A DNA stretch of 64,000 nucleotides from JBELHR01 sp049606855 (GCA_049606855.1 JBMYVY010000008.1:34600-98599); one strand, 5' to 3'; shown: positions 44,020-54,136, counted from the stretch's first letter. Numbers and translations are program-made. Notes: generated by a model not told the origin, from the sequence alone.

Positions 44020-44852
44020 TGCTGATTAAAATTGATGCTCACCGAGCTGTTTTCACTCAAGCCTAGTAAAGTAGATGCTCCTCCAACGGAGACCAAATCA
44101 CTTTTGTAAAGCGCTATTTCTAAATACCCTGCGGTATTAAAAAGAGCAATTTTACTGCCGTCAAATTGTCTTTTTTCTTTCGGTATGGTAAAGTCAACAA
44201 CATCACTGTAGTTTTGGCGAATTTTATTAATCTTAAATCGCCCTGCTTGAATTTCAAAGGATCTGCCAGCTCCTACTTCATTAAATACTTCTTTTGAGAT
44301 ATTCGTTACAACATTGCCATAATTGTCGATATAAATCACATGACCTACAATTGACCCGGTTTCATTGTTTATATTTGGATGAGCTTGTGATATTTCTACA
44401 ATATTATTTAGTGGCTTACCAATTACTCCTAATTTCCCACCTCTTTCTATATGTGTGGCTACTTTCACGAAAACATCTAAAACGGGAAACGAGGTTTCTA
44501 TTCTATCATGAATATTTATTTCCACAATTTCTGAGGCATTCACGTCTTTTGTGATAAATGAAAGTACTCCATTGTCTGGACAAATAAAATAATGGTCATC
44601 TACCTTCAGGGCTATGTGCTTGTTTTCCGGTGTAAGCTCAGAGTCTACTCCTACAATATGGATACTACCCTTTGGGAAGCTCTTATAAGCGTTTTTTAAA
44701 ATATATCCAGTTTCAGTAAGATTGAACGGTCTAATTTCGTGACTGATGTCTATAATTTTAGCATCGGGATTTTCAGTCAAAATCGCCCCTTTTACTGCTG
44801 CGACAAAGTGATCCTTTGTTCCGAAATCTGTCGTAAGAGTAATTATTGGCAT
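44016..44852 (-). CDS. SAM hydrolase (DUF62, SAM hydroxide adenosyltransferase)
   Basis: A 278-residue protein of the chlorinase/fluorinase fold family. ITLTTDFGTKDHFVAAVKG (about residues 4-22) is the signature with the catalytic Asp; DISHEIRPFN and VDSELTPENKHIAL follow. Most non-halogenating members hydrolyse SAM to adenosine and methionine; no halogenase loop is evident. It overlaps the GldF-GldG gene by four bases and is divergent from phoH, a gene order often kept in flavobacteria. Confidence 0.9.
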   Translation of the reverse strand: MPIITLTTDFGTKDHFVAAVKGAILTENPDAKIIDISHEIRPFNLTETGYILKNAYKSFPKGSIHIVGVDSELTPENKHIALKVDDHYFICPDNGVLSFITKDVNASEIVEINIHDRIETSFPVLDVFVKVATHIERGGKLGVIGKPLNNIVEISQAHPNINNETGSIVGHVIYIDNYGNVVTNISKEVFNEVGAGRSFEIQAGRFKINKIRQNYSDVVDFTIPKEKRQFDGSKIALFNTAGYLEIALYKSDLVSVGGASTLLGLSENSSVSINFNQQ

Positions 44853-44868
44853 TCGTTTGGTCTTTTCT

Positions 44869-44897
44869 TTGAGGCTGAAATTTTATTACTAAATTTG
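44869..44897 (+). promoter_or_regulatory. Promoter of phoH-purC
   Basis: TTG at 44869-44871, an 18-base spacer and TAAATTTG at 44890-44897 match the Bacteroidota consensus. It ends 28 bases before the TTG start of phoH. Confidence 0.7.
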
Positions 44898-44925
44898 TTA
44901 AGCAAAACTAATTAAAATAATTTTT

Positions 44926-45873
44926 TTGAACGAGCGAATTGTAACCCTTTCTGAAATTGATGTAGCGGATTTTTTCGGGCCACAAAACCGAAACTTGAAT
45001 CAAATTAAAGCTTTTTTTCCTAAGCTGAAAATTATTGCACGTGGATCCGAAATTAAAGCTTTCGGAGAAATGGAAATTCTAGATGAATTTGAGAAGCGTA
45101 TGGACATGCTCGTCAGTTATTTTAATCGTTATAATAAATTGGACGAAAATAGTATCGAACGTCTAATTTTAGAGGATGGAAAACAGTTGCTAGACGATCA
45201 AAAAAACAGTGAAATACTTCTTCATGGTGTTGGTGGATTAAGGATTAAGGCCAAAACCAAAAACCAAAAGGAAATGGTCAAGGCAATGAAGAAAAACGAT
45301 ATGCTTTTCGCCATTGGGCCAGCTGGAACAGGTAAGACCTATACGGCAGTGGCTTTGGCAGTTAAGGCCTTGAAAGATAAAACGGTGCGTAGGATTGTAA
45401 TGACAAGACCCGCCGTTGAGTCCGGTGAGAAATTAGGGTTTCTTCCAGGGGATATGAAAGAGAAGTTGGACCCGTATATGCAACCTTTATACGATGCATT
45501 AAGAGATATGATTCCTCATGAAAGGTTGGCTAGTTTTCTTGAGAAGGGTACCATAGAGATTGCGCCATTGGCATTTATGAGAGGTCGGACATTGGATCAT
45601 GCATTTGTTATTTTGGATGAAGCTCAAAATACAACGCATGCACAAATGAAAATGTTTTTGACTAGAATGGGGCCTTCTGCAAAATTTATTATTACCGGTG
45701 ATCCCGGTCAAATTGACCTGCCTCCAAGACAAGTTTCAGGATTAAAAGAAGCAATGCTTACCCTTCAAAGCCTTAAAGGGATTAGCTTTGTTCATTTAGA
45801 TGATAAAGATGTCATTCGACATCGATTAGTAAAAGAAATTATTAGCGCATACAAAAGCATAGAAACAGATTAA
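44926..45873 (+). CDS. phoH: PhoH-family ATPase
   Basis: A 315-residue cytosolic P-loop ATPase/helicase-like protein, probably acting on RNA. The N-terminal KH-like part (about 1-115) with LKIIARGSEIKAFGE precedes the Walker A AIGPAGTGKTYTAVAL (about residues 132-147), RPAVESGEKLGFLPGD and Walker B FVILDEAQNTT, then ITGDPGQIDLPP. The start is TTG at 44926; no ATG is near and homologous proteins begin at this MNE position. purC begins one base after its stop. Confidence 0.93.
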   Translation: MNERIVTLSEIDVADFFGPQNRNLNQIKAFFPKLKIIARGSEIKAFGEMEILDEFEKRMDMLVSYFNRYNKLDENSIERLILEDGKQLLDDQKNSEILLHGVGGLRIKAKTKNQKEMVKAMKKNDMLFAIGPAGTGKTYTAVALAVKALKDKTVRRIVMTRPAVESGEKLGFLPGDMKEKLDPYMQPLYDALRDMIPHERLASFLEKGTIEIAPLAFMRGRTLDHAFVILDEAQNTTHAQMKMFLTRMGPSAKFIITGDPGQIDLPPRQVSGLKEAMLTLQSLKGISFVHLDDKDVIRHRLVKEIISAYKSIETD

Positions 45874-45874
45874 A

Positions 45875-46831
45875 ATGGATCAAACGATAAACGTAACGAA
45901 TTTTAATTTCACAGATCAAAAATCTGTGTATAAAGGAAAAGTAAGAGAAGTGTATTCAATAGGGGATAACTATTTGGTAATGATTGCTTCTGATCGATTA
46001 TCTGCATTTGATGTTATTATGCCACGACAAATTCCTTTCAAAGGTCAAATTTTGAATCAGATTGCTTCAAAAATGTTGGCAGCTACCAAGGACTTGGTTC
46101 CAAACTGGGTGGTGGATGTGCCTGATCCAAATGTTACCGTGGGAGTTCGTTGTGAACCTTTTAAGGTGGAAATGGTTATCCGAGCATATTTAACCGGTCA
46201 TGCTTGGCGAGAATACAGTTCTGGAAAACGCATTTTATGCGGTGTTGAACTTCCTGATGGAATGAAAGAAAATGAACGATTTCCAGCGCCAATAATTACT
46301 CCTACAACGAAAGCTGAAATTGGAACTCACGATGAAGATATTTCACGAGAGGAAATTTTGAGTCAGGGTATTGTAAGTGAGGTAGATTATTTGATGCTTG
46401 AGGATTACACGAAAAAATTATTTAAACGAGGGACTGAAATGGCGGCGGATAAAGGCTTGATTTTGGTGGATACTAAATATGAGTTTGGGAAAACATCAGA
46501 TGGAGAAATTGTTGTGATTGACGAGATTCATACGCCGGATTCTTCGAGATACTTTTACCGAGATTCTTATCAAGAATTGCTAGATGCGGATCAACCTCAA
46601 AGACAATTGTCAAAAGAATTTGTACGTCAGTGGTTGATTGAAAATGGATTTCAAGGGAAACAAGGTCAGTCTATTCCTGTAATTAGTGATGAAAAGATTG
46701 TTGAGATTTCAGAACGTTACATTGAACTTTATGAAAAAATCACAGGGGATAAATTCGTAAAAGGAGATACTTCTGATTTAGAAAATCGAATTTTTGAGCA
46801 TGTTGAACAAAGCATAAAGAGCTTAGCCTAG
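45875..46831 (+). CDS. purC: Phosphoribosylaminoimidazole-succinocarboxamide synthase
   Basis: PurC (SAICAR synthetase) adds aspartate to CAIR in purine synthesis, using ATP. The 318-residue protein belongs to the longer class: KVREVYSIGDNYLVMIASDR, EMVIRAYLTGHAWRE, TPTTKAEIGTHDEDIS and LVDTKYEFGKTSDG with VIDEIHTPDSSRY. It follows phoH by one base. Its last codons and stop fall in a perfect 26-base palindrome shared with the end of gltD. Confidence 0.96.
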   Translation: MDQTINVTNFNFTDQKSVYKGKVREVYSIGDNYLVMIASDRLSAFDVIMPRQIPFKGQILNQIASKMLAATKDLVPNWVVDVPDPNVTVGVRCEPFKVEMVIRAYLTGHAWREYSSGKRILCGVELPDGMKENERFPAPIITPTTKAEIGTHDEDISREEILSQGIVSEVDYLMLEDYTKKLFKRGTEMAADKGLILVDTKYEFGKTSDGEIVVIDEIHTPDSSRYFYRDSYQELLDADQPQRQLSKEFVRQWLIENGFQGKQGQSIPVISDEKIVEISERYIELYEKITGDKFVKGDTSDLENRIFEHVEQSIKSLA

Positions 46832-46842
46832 GCTAAGCTCTT
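46817..46842. terminator. Palindrome containing the purC and gltD stop codons
   Basis: A perfect 26-base inverted repeat with no spacer, centred on CCTAGG. The purC TAG (46829-46831) and the gltD TAG (46833-46835, minus strand) both lie at its centre. It lacks strong T runs, so termination may be Rho-dependent or the hairpin may act in mRNA protection. Confidence 0.65.
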
Positions 46843-48281
46843 AAAAGATCTCCTTCTCCTTTTGTGCTAAGAAAGGATTGATGTTCTAAGTATTTGTCCA
46901 CTGCTTTTGCAGCTTCCCTGCCTTCAGAAATGGCCCATACGATAAGGGATTGTCCCCTTCTCATATCACCTGCGACAAAGATATTTGAATATTTTACGCG
47001 ATAATTTTCTGTTTGATAGTTTCCTCTAGGGTCTAGAGGGATATCCAACATTTTTGCGATAGTTTGGTGAGGTCCCGTAAATCCTAAAGCCAAAAATACT
47101 TGTTCACATGGCCAAATTTGCTCACTGTTCTCAACTTCTTCTAATTGATAACGCCCTTCTTTGAATTCCCAATTTACTTTTACCGTTTTCAAGGCTTTTA
47201 AATTCCCATTTTCATCTAGAATAGCTTCTTTGGTATTTATTAACCAATCTCTTTCGCAACCCTCTTCATGAGATGAACTTGTTTTTAATTGAAGAGGCCA
47301 GTACGGCCATGGGGTTTGTGGGCTTCTTTCTTTTGGAGGTTTTGGCATTATTTCAAAATTTGTAACAGATGCCGCGCCTTGTCTGTTTGCGGTTCCTACG
47401 CAATCTGAACCTGTATCACCACCACCGATAACAATAACATTTTTGCCTTTTGCGTGAATATTGATTTTTTCATTTGGATCAAAGAGGTTCTTGGTTTGTT
47501 CAGTTAAATAATCCATTGCTTGATGCACTCCTGAAACCCCCTCTAGTTGAGGTAGTGTTCTCTTAATTTCTGCTCCTCCACAAAGTACTATAGCATCAAA
47601 TTGCTCCAAATCTTTTTTTAATAAATCTTTTCCTACTTCAGTATTTAAAACAAATCGAATTCCTTCTTGTTTTAAAACGTCAATCCGTCTATCGATCAGT
47701 TGCTTTTCTAATTTAAAATTTGGAATCCCATACCGCAAAAGACCTCCAATTGCATCTGCTTTTTCGTAAACTGTTACATGGTGTCCAGCTCGATTTAATT
47801 GTTGCGCCGCTGCCAATCCAGCAGGTCCCGAACCAACTACCGCTACGATTTTCCCACTTCTACTTGTAGGGGGTTGTGGGTTAACCCAACCATTTTCGAA
47901 AGCTTTTTCAATGATGTTTTTTTCTATAGTTTCTATCGCTACAGGATCACTATTGATGCCTAGAACACATGCCTTTTCGCAAGGTGCCGGACAAAGTCTT
48001 CCAGTAAATTCTGGGAAGTTGTTGGTGGATTGAAGTAACCACGCTGCCTTTTGCCATTCTCCTTGATGCACCATATGGTTAAAATCAGGGATTAAGTTTC
48101 CTAGAGGACAACCACCGTGACAAAATGGGATTCCACAATCCATGCATCTTGAGCCTTGAGTTGTCAATTCTTGATCGGACATTCTCTTGGTGAATTCTTC
48201 AAAACTTTCCTTCCTTTTTTCTGGAGCGATGTTTGATTCTGTTTGGCGATCAAACTCTAAAAAACCGGTTATCTTTCCCAT
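46833..48281 (-). CDS. gltD: Glutamate synthase small subunit
   Basis: The beta subunit of NADPH-glutamate synthase, delivering electrons from NADPH through FAD and Fe-S clusters to GltB. The 482-residue protein has N-terminal cysteine clusters CMDCGIPFCHGGCPLGN and CPAPCEKACVLGI, an FAD loop VGSGPAGLAAAQQL, an NADPH loop VIGGGDTGSDC and the late GDMRRGQSLIVWAI. It overlaps gltB by 13 bases, so the subunits are made from one message. Confidence 0.97.
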   Translation of the reverse strand: MGKITGFLEFDRQTESNIAPEKRKESFEEFTKRMSDQELTTQGSRCMDCGIPFCHGGCPLGNLIPDFNHMVHQGEWQKAAWLLQSTNNFPEFTGRLCPAPCEKACVLGINSDPVAIETIEKNIIEKAFENGWVNPQPPTSRSGKIVAVVGSGPAGLAAAQQLNRAGHHVTVYEKADAIGGLLRYGIPNFKLEKQLIDRRIDVLKQEGIRFVLNTEVGKDLLKKDLEQFDAIVLCGGAEIKRTLPQLEGVSGVHQAMDYLTEQTKNLFDPNEKINIHAKGKNVIVIGGGDTGSDCVGTANRQGAASVTNFEIMPKPPKERSPQTPWPYWPLQLKTSSSHEEGCERDWLINTKEAILDENGNLKALKTVKVNWEFKEGRYQLEEVENSEQIWPCEQVFLALGFTGPHQTIAKMLDIPLDPRGNYQTENYRVKYSNIFVAGDMRRGQSLIVWAISEGREAAKAVDKYLEHQSFLSTKGEGDLLRA

Positions 48282-51200
48282 ACTAAATTCTCTTTTTTAA
48301 TTCGTTCTAATGCCGCTTTGTATTCACGAGGCATTACTTTAATAAATTTCCCTACTTCCTCTTCCCAGTTGGTCAAAATTTCATGTGCTAATTGACTGTC
48401 AGTGTATTCAGCATGTTGATGAATTAAGGTGTATAATTGTGCGCGATCTTCTTCGTCTAGCGTTTCTAGATCAACCGTTCCAGTATTAATAAGGTTTAGC
48501 GAATCTTTACCTTTGTATAAAAAGGCTTTTCCACCACTCATTCCGGCAGCAAAATTCCGGCCTATTCCACCGAGAACTGCTACTAATCCACCGGTCATGT
48601 ATTCACAACCATGGTCACCAACTCCTTCGACTACAGCATGAGCTCCAGAGTTTCTAACAGCAAATCGTTCTCCAGCAATCCCATTGATATAGGCGTATCC
48701 CTTAGTTGCGCCGAATAAATTGACATTTCCTGTTATAATATTTTCGTGAGCCTTAAAATCAACTTTTGCTGGTTTTTTGACGATTAATTTCCCTCCAGAT
48801 AACCCTTTACCTAAATAGTCGTTGGCATTTCCTTCGAGATGGAAACTTAGCCCGGCAGCTGTGAAAGCTCCAAAACTTTGCCCTGCACTTCCTTTAAAAT
48901 GTATGTTTAAGGTGTCTTCCGGTAGACCGTATTGGCCGTAGATTTTTGAAATCTCGTTAGACAAAATTGCTCCTACAGATCTATTTGTGTTTTTTATTGG
49001 ATAATATAAATCCTGAGCTTGTTTCCTGTATAAAGCAGGGTGTGATGCACTGATAATTTCAAAGTCAAGTACTCCTTCTAGGTTGTGATCCTGATCTTGT
49101 GTTTTTCTCAATGACACACCTTCTTCAATATGACTTGAGTCTAGTAAAGGGCTTAAATCGAGGCCTTTCGCTTTGTAATGACGGATGGCTTCTTTGGAGT
49201 TTAATTTATCAACGCGTCCAATCATTTCATCTACCGTTCTGAATCCAAGCTGACTCATGATTTTCCTTAATTCTTGAGACAAGAAATAGAAAAAGTTAAT
49301 CACATGTTCAGGGGTTCCTTTAAAGTTTTTTCTCAATTCAGAATCCTGAGTAGCAATTCCAACAGGGCAGGTATTTAGATGGCATTTTCTCATCATAATG
49401 CAACCTGATGCAACAAGTGGTGCGGTAGCAAATCCGAATTCTTCAGCTCCTAAAAGCGCAGCAATTGCTACATCACGACCTGTTTTGAGTTGCCCGTCAC
49501 ATTCGACAACGATTCTCGACCTCAAGTCGTTTTTAACAAGAGTTTGCTGGGTTTCTGCAATTCCCAATTCCCATGGTAAACCGGTATGTTTAAGTGAGGT
49601 TAAAGGCGAGGCACCTGTTCCTCCGTCATATCCAGAAACCAATACTACATCAGCTTTTGCTTTTGCTACTCCTGCAGCTATGGTTCCAACACCTACTTCA
49701 GAAACTAATTTCACATTTATTCTCGCTTCTCTATTAGCATTTTTCAAATCATAAATGAGTTGAGCTAAATCCTCAATAGAGTATATATCGTGATGGGGTG
49801 GGGGGGAGATAAGCCCTACAAATGGAGTCGAGTTTCTCGCTTTTGCGATCCATGGCAAAACCTTCTCTCCGGGAAGTTGTCCTCCCTCTCCGGGTTTAGC
49901 TCCTTGAGCCATTTTAATTTGTATTTCCTTAGCATTGGTTAGGTAATGAGAATCTACCCCAAACCTTCCAGAGGCCACTTGTTTGATAGCTGAATTTCTC
50001 CAATTACCGTTGGTGTCTTTTTCAAAACGATCTTTGTTCTCTCCTCCTTCACCAGAATTGGATTTGCCACCAATCCTGTTCATGGCAATGGCCAGATTTT
50101 CGTGAGCTTCTTCTGAAATGGATCCATAAGACATCGCTCCAGTTTTGAATCTTTTTACAATTTCTGTCCAAGGCTCTACTTCATCTAGAGGGATAGGGTT
50201 GAAATTATTAAATTCCATGAGTCCTCTTAATGTCATTAAATGCTTACTTTGCTCATTGATCAATTCAGCATAAGTGTCATAGCTATCTTGGTCCGTCAAG
50301 CGAACTGCTTGTTGAAGTTTTGCTACAGTATTTGGATTAAAGAGGTGTTTTTCACCATTTCTCCTCCAGCGATAGTCCCCTCCAATTTTCAGCCCTAATC
50401 TATTTTTGATTAAAACTTCAGGATAGGCATATTCATAACGTTTTGAAATTTCCTTTTCAATTTCATAAAGTCCGATACCGCCAATTCTAGAAGGGGTATA
50501 AGGAAAGAATCGCTCCGCAAACTCTTGTTTGAATCCTAATATTTCAAAGATTTGAGATCCTCGATATGAGTTTAAGGTAGAAATACCAATTTTATTCATA
50601 ATCTTTAGCAATCCTTTTCCAATAGCCGTGTTGAAATTTTCTACTGCTTGATCTTCGGTCAACCCTTCTATAAATCCTTCATTTACTTGATGTCTAATAA
50701 GCTCGTTCACCATATATGGATTTACAGCTGAGGCACCATAGCCAAATAAACAGGCAAAATGATGCGGTTCACGAGGTTCTGCGGATTCTACAATTAAATC
50801 AAACCTTGATCGTAAATTTTTTCTTCGTAAACTGTGATGTAAGTACGATACTGCTAAAAGAGGAGGTATAGGTGCACAATTTTTTCCACACCCTCTATCT
50901 GACAGTATAACTAAAGTATATCCATTAATAACCGCTTCCTTTGTTTCCTTAACCAAAGCCAATAACCGATCCTCTAAACCGTTCATTCCCCTTGCTTTCT
51001 CGTAGGTGATGTTTAGAGTTATAGCTTTTAATCCAGGTCGATCGAGTTGACGAATTTTTTCCATATCGGCATTCGAGATCACTGGGTTTGAGATATGGAG
51101 TTTTTGACATTGCTCCTTGTTGATAGTAAATATATTGTTGTCTTTACCAAGATTCAGTCCTAAATCGGTAACAATCTCTTCGCGAATACCGTCAAGAGGC

Positions 51201-52756
51201 GGGTTGGTTACCTGGGCAAAAAGCTGCTTAAAATAATTAGGTAAAAGTTGGTTTTGATCCGACAAAACCGCAAGCGGAGTATCATTCCCCATAGAGCCAA
51301 GCGCTTCTTTAGCGTTCTGGGCCATTGGAGTGATAATATCTTGAATTTCCTCTATAGTATAATTGAATAAACGTTCTCTGTTATTAAAACTTTCAGTTTC
51401 TACCGATAAACGATCCGTATACGGTATGTCCTTTAATTCCAATTGACCTTTTTCGAGCCATTTTTGATAAGGGTGTTTTGCGCATATTTCTGTTTTCAAT
51501 TCTTCATCATTGATGATTCTCCCTTCTTCCATGTCAACCAAAAACATCTTCCCTGGTTCTAGACGACCATGAGACTTGATGTTTTCATCTTCAATATCTA
51601 AAACTCCAATTTCGGATGACATAACTAGGGTTCCGTCCTTAGTTAAGGTATATCTTGAGGGTCTTAGACCATTTCTATCTAATAATGCTCCTAGATAATG
51701 TCCATCGGTAAAAGGTATAGAAGCGGGTCCATCCCAAGGCTCCATGATGTTTGAGTGATATTGATAAAAAGCCTTCTTGTCTGGCGACATATTTGGGTTC
51801 TTTTCCCATGCTTCAGGTACCATAAGCATCATTACTTCTGGTAAAGTTCTTCCGGTCAATAATAAAAGTTCAATTACCATATCCATTGAGGCTGAATCCG
51901 ATTTACCATCTAAAATTGTGGGGAAAAACTCATCGTAAAACCCATCAAGGAGTTCGCTTTTGATTAGTTCCTCTCTCACCCTCATTCGGTTGATGTTTCC
52001 GCGTAAAGTATTGATCTCCCCGTTTTGGCACATGTATCTAAAGGGTTGGGCCAGATCCCAGGAAGGTAAAGTATTTGTTGAGAATCTTTGATGGACGATT
52101 GCTAGTTTACTCTTTAAGCGCTCGTCGTTTAAATCGACAAAGTATCTGTTGATGTCTTCCGGAGTAATTATTCCTTTATAGATTATGATTTTGGTGGAAA
52201 AACTTGAAACATAAAATAAGTGATTCTCAGCAATTCGCGAGTCTAAGACTTTGTGTTCAGTTATTTTTCTTGCGATTAAAAGTTTTGCTTGAAATTGAAG
52301 GTCTGTTAATTCAGGAGCTCTCGCTACAAATAATTGTTCTATTTCAGGTTCTTTCTCAGTAGCAATTGGCCCAAGTACCTCTTTGTTTACCGGAACTTTT
52401 CTCCAACCGAGAACCTCTAAGTTTTGTCTTGAAATTTGTTTTTCAAAGATGTCTTTTACGAACTTTCTTTGATTGGGGTTTTTAGGAAGAAAAGCCATAG
52501 CAACTGCGTAATGACCTGCTTCAGGAATATCAAATTGACAAGTAGCTGTAAATAAATCATGAGGAATATCAAACAAAATCCCTGCACCATCCCCGGTAAT
52601 TCCATCTGCACTAACACCTCCTCGGTGCTCTAATTTCACAAGTATATTTAGAGCGTCGTGGATAATCTGATTGCTCTTATGCCCATTTAAATTGCATATA
52701 AACCCTGCTCCGCAATTCTCGTGCTCAAATTTTGAAGAATATAGACCGTATTTCAT
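48269..52756 (-). CDS. gltB: Glutamate synthase large subunit
   Basis: GltB takes the amide of glutamine and makes glutamate from 2-oxoglutarate. From the ATG at 52756 it has 1495 residues. A short propeptide precedes the amidotransferase nucleophile Cys15 (ENCGAGF). The FMN domain carries GGKSNSGEGGE, the 3Fe-4S cluster CIMMRKCHLNTCPVG, and the C-terminal beta-helix domain GGLVAVLGGIGRNFAAGMSG. The frame is open to 52816, but the extra residues do not fit the family. With gltD, amtB and P-II it forms a nitrogen island. Confidence 0.96.
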   Translation of the reverse strand: MKYGLYSSKFEHENCGAGFICNLNGHKSNQIIHDALNILVKLEHRGGVSADGITGDGAGILFDIPHDLFTATCQFDIPEAGHYAVAMAFLPKNPNQRKFVKDIFEKQISRQNLEVLGWRKVPVNKEVLGPIATEKEPEIEQLFVARAPELTDLQFQAKLLIARKITEHKVLDSRIAENHLFYVSSFSTKIIIYKGIITPEDINRYFVDLNDERLKSKLAIVHQRFSTNTLPSWDLAQPFRYMCQNGEINTLRGNINRMRVREELIKSELLDGFYDEFFPTILDGKSDSASMDMVIELLLLTGRTLPEVMMLMVPEAWEKNPNMSPDKKAFYQYHSNIMEPWDGPASIPFTDGHYLGALLDRNGLRPSRYTLTKDGTLVMSSEIGVLDIEDENIKSHGRLEPGKMFLVDMEEGRIINDEELKTEICAKHPYQKWLEKGQLELKDIPYTDRLSVETESFNNRERLFNYTIEEIQDIITPMAQNAKEALGSMGNDTPLAVLSDQNQLLPNYFKQLFAQVTNPPLDGIREEIVTDLGLNLGKDNNIFTINKEQCQKLHISNPVISNADMEKIRQLDRPGLKAITLNITYEKARGMNGLEDRLLALVKETKEAVINGYTLVILSDRGCGKNCAPIPPLLAVSYLHHSLRRKNLRSRFDLIVESAEPREPHHFACLFGYGASAVNPYMVNELIRHQVNEGFIEGLTEDQAVENFNTAIGKGLLKIMNKIGISTLNSYRGSQIFEILGFKQEFAERFFPYTPSRIGGIGLYEIEKEISKRYEYAYPEVLIKNRLGLKIGGDYRWRRNGEKHLFNPNTVAKLQQAVRLTDQDSYDTYAELINEQSKHLMTLRGLMEFNNFNPIPLDEVEPWTEIVKRFKTGAMSYGSISEEAHENLAIAMNRIGGKSNSGEGGENKDRFEKDTNGNWRNSAIKQVASGRFGVDSHYLTNAKEIQIKMAQGAKPGEGGQLPGEKVLPWIAKARNSTPFVGLISPPPHHDIYSIEDLAQLIYDLKNANREARINVKLVSEVGVGTIAAGVAKAKADVVLVSGYDGGTGASPLTSLKHTGLPWELGIAETQQTLVKNDLRSRIVVECDGQLKTGRDVAIAALLGAEEFGFATAPLVASGCIMMRKCHLNTCPVGIATQDSELRKNFKGTPEHVINFFYFLSQELRKIMSQLGFRTVDEMIGRVDKLNSKEAIRHYKAKGLDLSPLLDSSHIEEGVSLRKTQDQDHNLEGVLDFEIISASHPALYRKQAQDLYYPIKNTNRSVGAILSNEISKIYGQYGLPEDTLNIHFKGSAGQSFGAFTAAGLSFHLEGNANDYLGKGLSGGKLIVKKPAKVDFKAHENIITGNVNLFGATKGYAYINGIAGERFAVRNSGAHAVVEGVGDHGCEYMTGGLVAVLGGIGRNFAAGMSGGKAFLYKGKDSLNLINTGTVDLETLDEEDRAQLYTLIHQHAEYTDSQLAHEILTNWEEEVGKFIKVMPREYKAALERIKKENLVWER

Positions 52757-52776
52757 ATTTCGTTGAATTGTTTCTA

Positions 52777-52808
52777 CAAAAATAGAAAAATCAATGAAAT
52801 AAACGCAA
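52777..52808 (-). promoter_or_regulatory. Candidate promoter of gltB-gltD
   Basis: On the minus strand TATTTTTG (plus-strand 52777-52784) fits the -7 box, and TTG (52806-52808) lies 21 bases upstream. The -7 box is 20 bases before the gltB ATG chosen here, and it lies inside the longer frame, which supports the shorter start. Confidence 0.5.
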
Positions 52809-52874
52809 CAAAACACGGAAAACGTTTGAATATTGTTTAATTTAAAACGTAATCGATGTGAATTTTATAAGTAA

Positions 52875-52905
52875 AAAACTACTGAGAATCTGCATTCTCA
52901 GTAGT
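52875..52905 (-). terminator. Intrinsic terminator after amtB
   Basis: ACTACTGAGAAT and ATTCTCAGTAGT form a perfect 12-base stem with a CTGC loop, followed on the minus strand by a T run. It ends the porin-P-II-amtB transcript before the gltB promoter region. Confidence 0.9.
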
Positions 52906-52919
52906 CTAACTATTTCTGG

Positions 52920-54119
52920 TTAGTCGTTATAAACTCCTATACCGTGCTCATGAATATCAAGTCCTTCGATCTCTTCTTTTTCAGAAACTCGTAGTCCCAT
53001 GATTTTTTTCAAGATAAATAAAACAATAAACGTTGTTAGCATTGCCCATGATCCAATTCCTAGCACACCTATGGCTTGAACTCCTAATTGTTTGAATCCA
53101 CCTCCGTAAGCTAATCCTCCTTCAAGTGCAAATACTCCCACTAACAATGTTCCTAAGGCACCAACTACACCATGCACGGATACAGCTCCTACAGGATCAT
53201 CAATTTTTAACTTTTTATCAATAAACTCAATTGAGTATACAACAGTGATTCCGGCTAGTAATCCTATGATTGCAGCTCCTTCGTTGCTAACTACTGAGCA
53301 TCCAGCTGTAATTCCAACTAAACCAGCAAGTGCTCCGTTTAAAGTCATTGAGATGTCAGGCTTACCATATCTTACCCATGTCAAGATTAAAGCGGCTAAA
53401 GCTCCACATGCTGCGGCTAAGTTTGTTGTTATAATGATTCCTGAAACGGCAATACTGTTATCTCCACTGATTGCTAGCTGAGATCCGGCGTTGAATCCAA
53501 ACCATCCTAACCAAAGAATGAATATCCCTAAAGACCCAAGTAAGAGATTGTGACCTGGTATCGCTTGTGATACTCCATTTTTGTATTTTCCAATACGAGG
53601 TCCAATCATTGCAGCTGCAATTAATCCAGCCCATCCACCTAAAGAGTGTACTACGGTCGAACCTGCGAAATCAATAAATCCAAGGTCAGTTAACCAACCG
53701 TCGCCTTGCCATACCCAGTGTCCTGAAATTGGGTAAATAATTATGGTCATAATCAGAGAGAAGGTAATATAAGTGGTGAATTTCGTTCTTCCTGCTACAG
53801 CTCCAGAAACAATAGTTGCTGCTGTGGCTGCGAAAACTGTTTGAAAAAATAAGTTGTGCATGTCTGCTTTGTCATCATAGAATAATTCTGGCATCCCAAT
53901 AAAACTTCCTATGTCTGATCCATACATTACGGTATAACCTATTACCCAAAATCCTAAAGAACCAATAACCAAGTCCATTAAGTTTTTCATGATAATGTTA
54001 CCGGCGTTCTTTGAACGTGTGAATCCTGTTTCTACTAAAGTGAATCCTGCTTGCATGAAGAATACTAAAATCCCACATATTAGAATCCATAAAATATCAA
54101 ATACTGCGTCAGTTGTCAT
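52920..54119 (-). CDS. amtB: Ammonium transporter AmtB
   Basis: A 399-residue inner-membrane ammonium channel with 11 helices. Conserved features include FMQAGFTLVETGFTRSKNAG (about residues 21-40), DFAGSTVVHSLGGWAGL with the first pore His, GFNAGS, and SVHGVVGALGTLLVG with the second pore His region. There is no cleaved signal. It follows the P-II gene by 17 bases, the usual pair in which P-II plugs the channel when nitrogen is plentiful. Confidence 0.97.
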   Translation of the reverse strand: MTTDAVFDILWILICGILVFFMQAGFTLVETGFTRSKNAGNIIMKNLMDLVIGSLGFWVIGYTVMYGSDIGSFIGMPELFYDDKADMHNLFFQTVFAATAATIVSGAVAGRTKFTTYITFSLIMTIIIYPISGHWVWQGDGWLTDLGFIDFAGSTVVHSLGGWAGLIAAAMIGPRIGKYKNGVSQAIPGHNLLLGSLGIFILWLGWFGFNAGSQLAISGDNSIAVSGIIITTNLAAACGALAALILTWVRYGKPDISMTLNGALAGLVGITAGCSVVSNEGAAIIGLLAGITVVYSIEFIDKKLKIDDPVGAVSVHGVVGALGTLLVGVFALEGGLAYGGGFKQLGVQAIGVLGIGSWAMLTTFIVLFILKKIMGLRVSEKEEIEGLDIHEHGIGVYND

Positions 54120-54136
54120 AATAATAATTTTTTATT

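Noticed and set aside
49398..49754. 118-codon plus-strand frame opposite gltB
   Set aside because: It lies wholly antisense to the FMN domain of gltB, has low-complexity Ser/Thr/Pro composition and no promoter; it is a codon-bias shadow.
52757..52816. Longer gltB frame
   Set aside because: The 20 extra residues include the -7 box and would put the catalytic Cys too far from the N-terminus; the ATG at 52756 gives a short propeptide.
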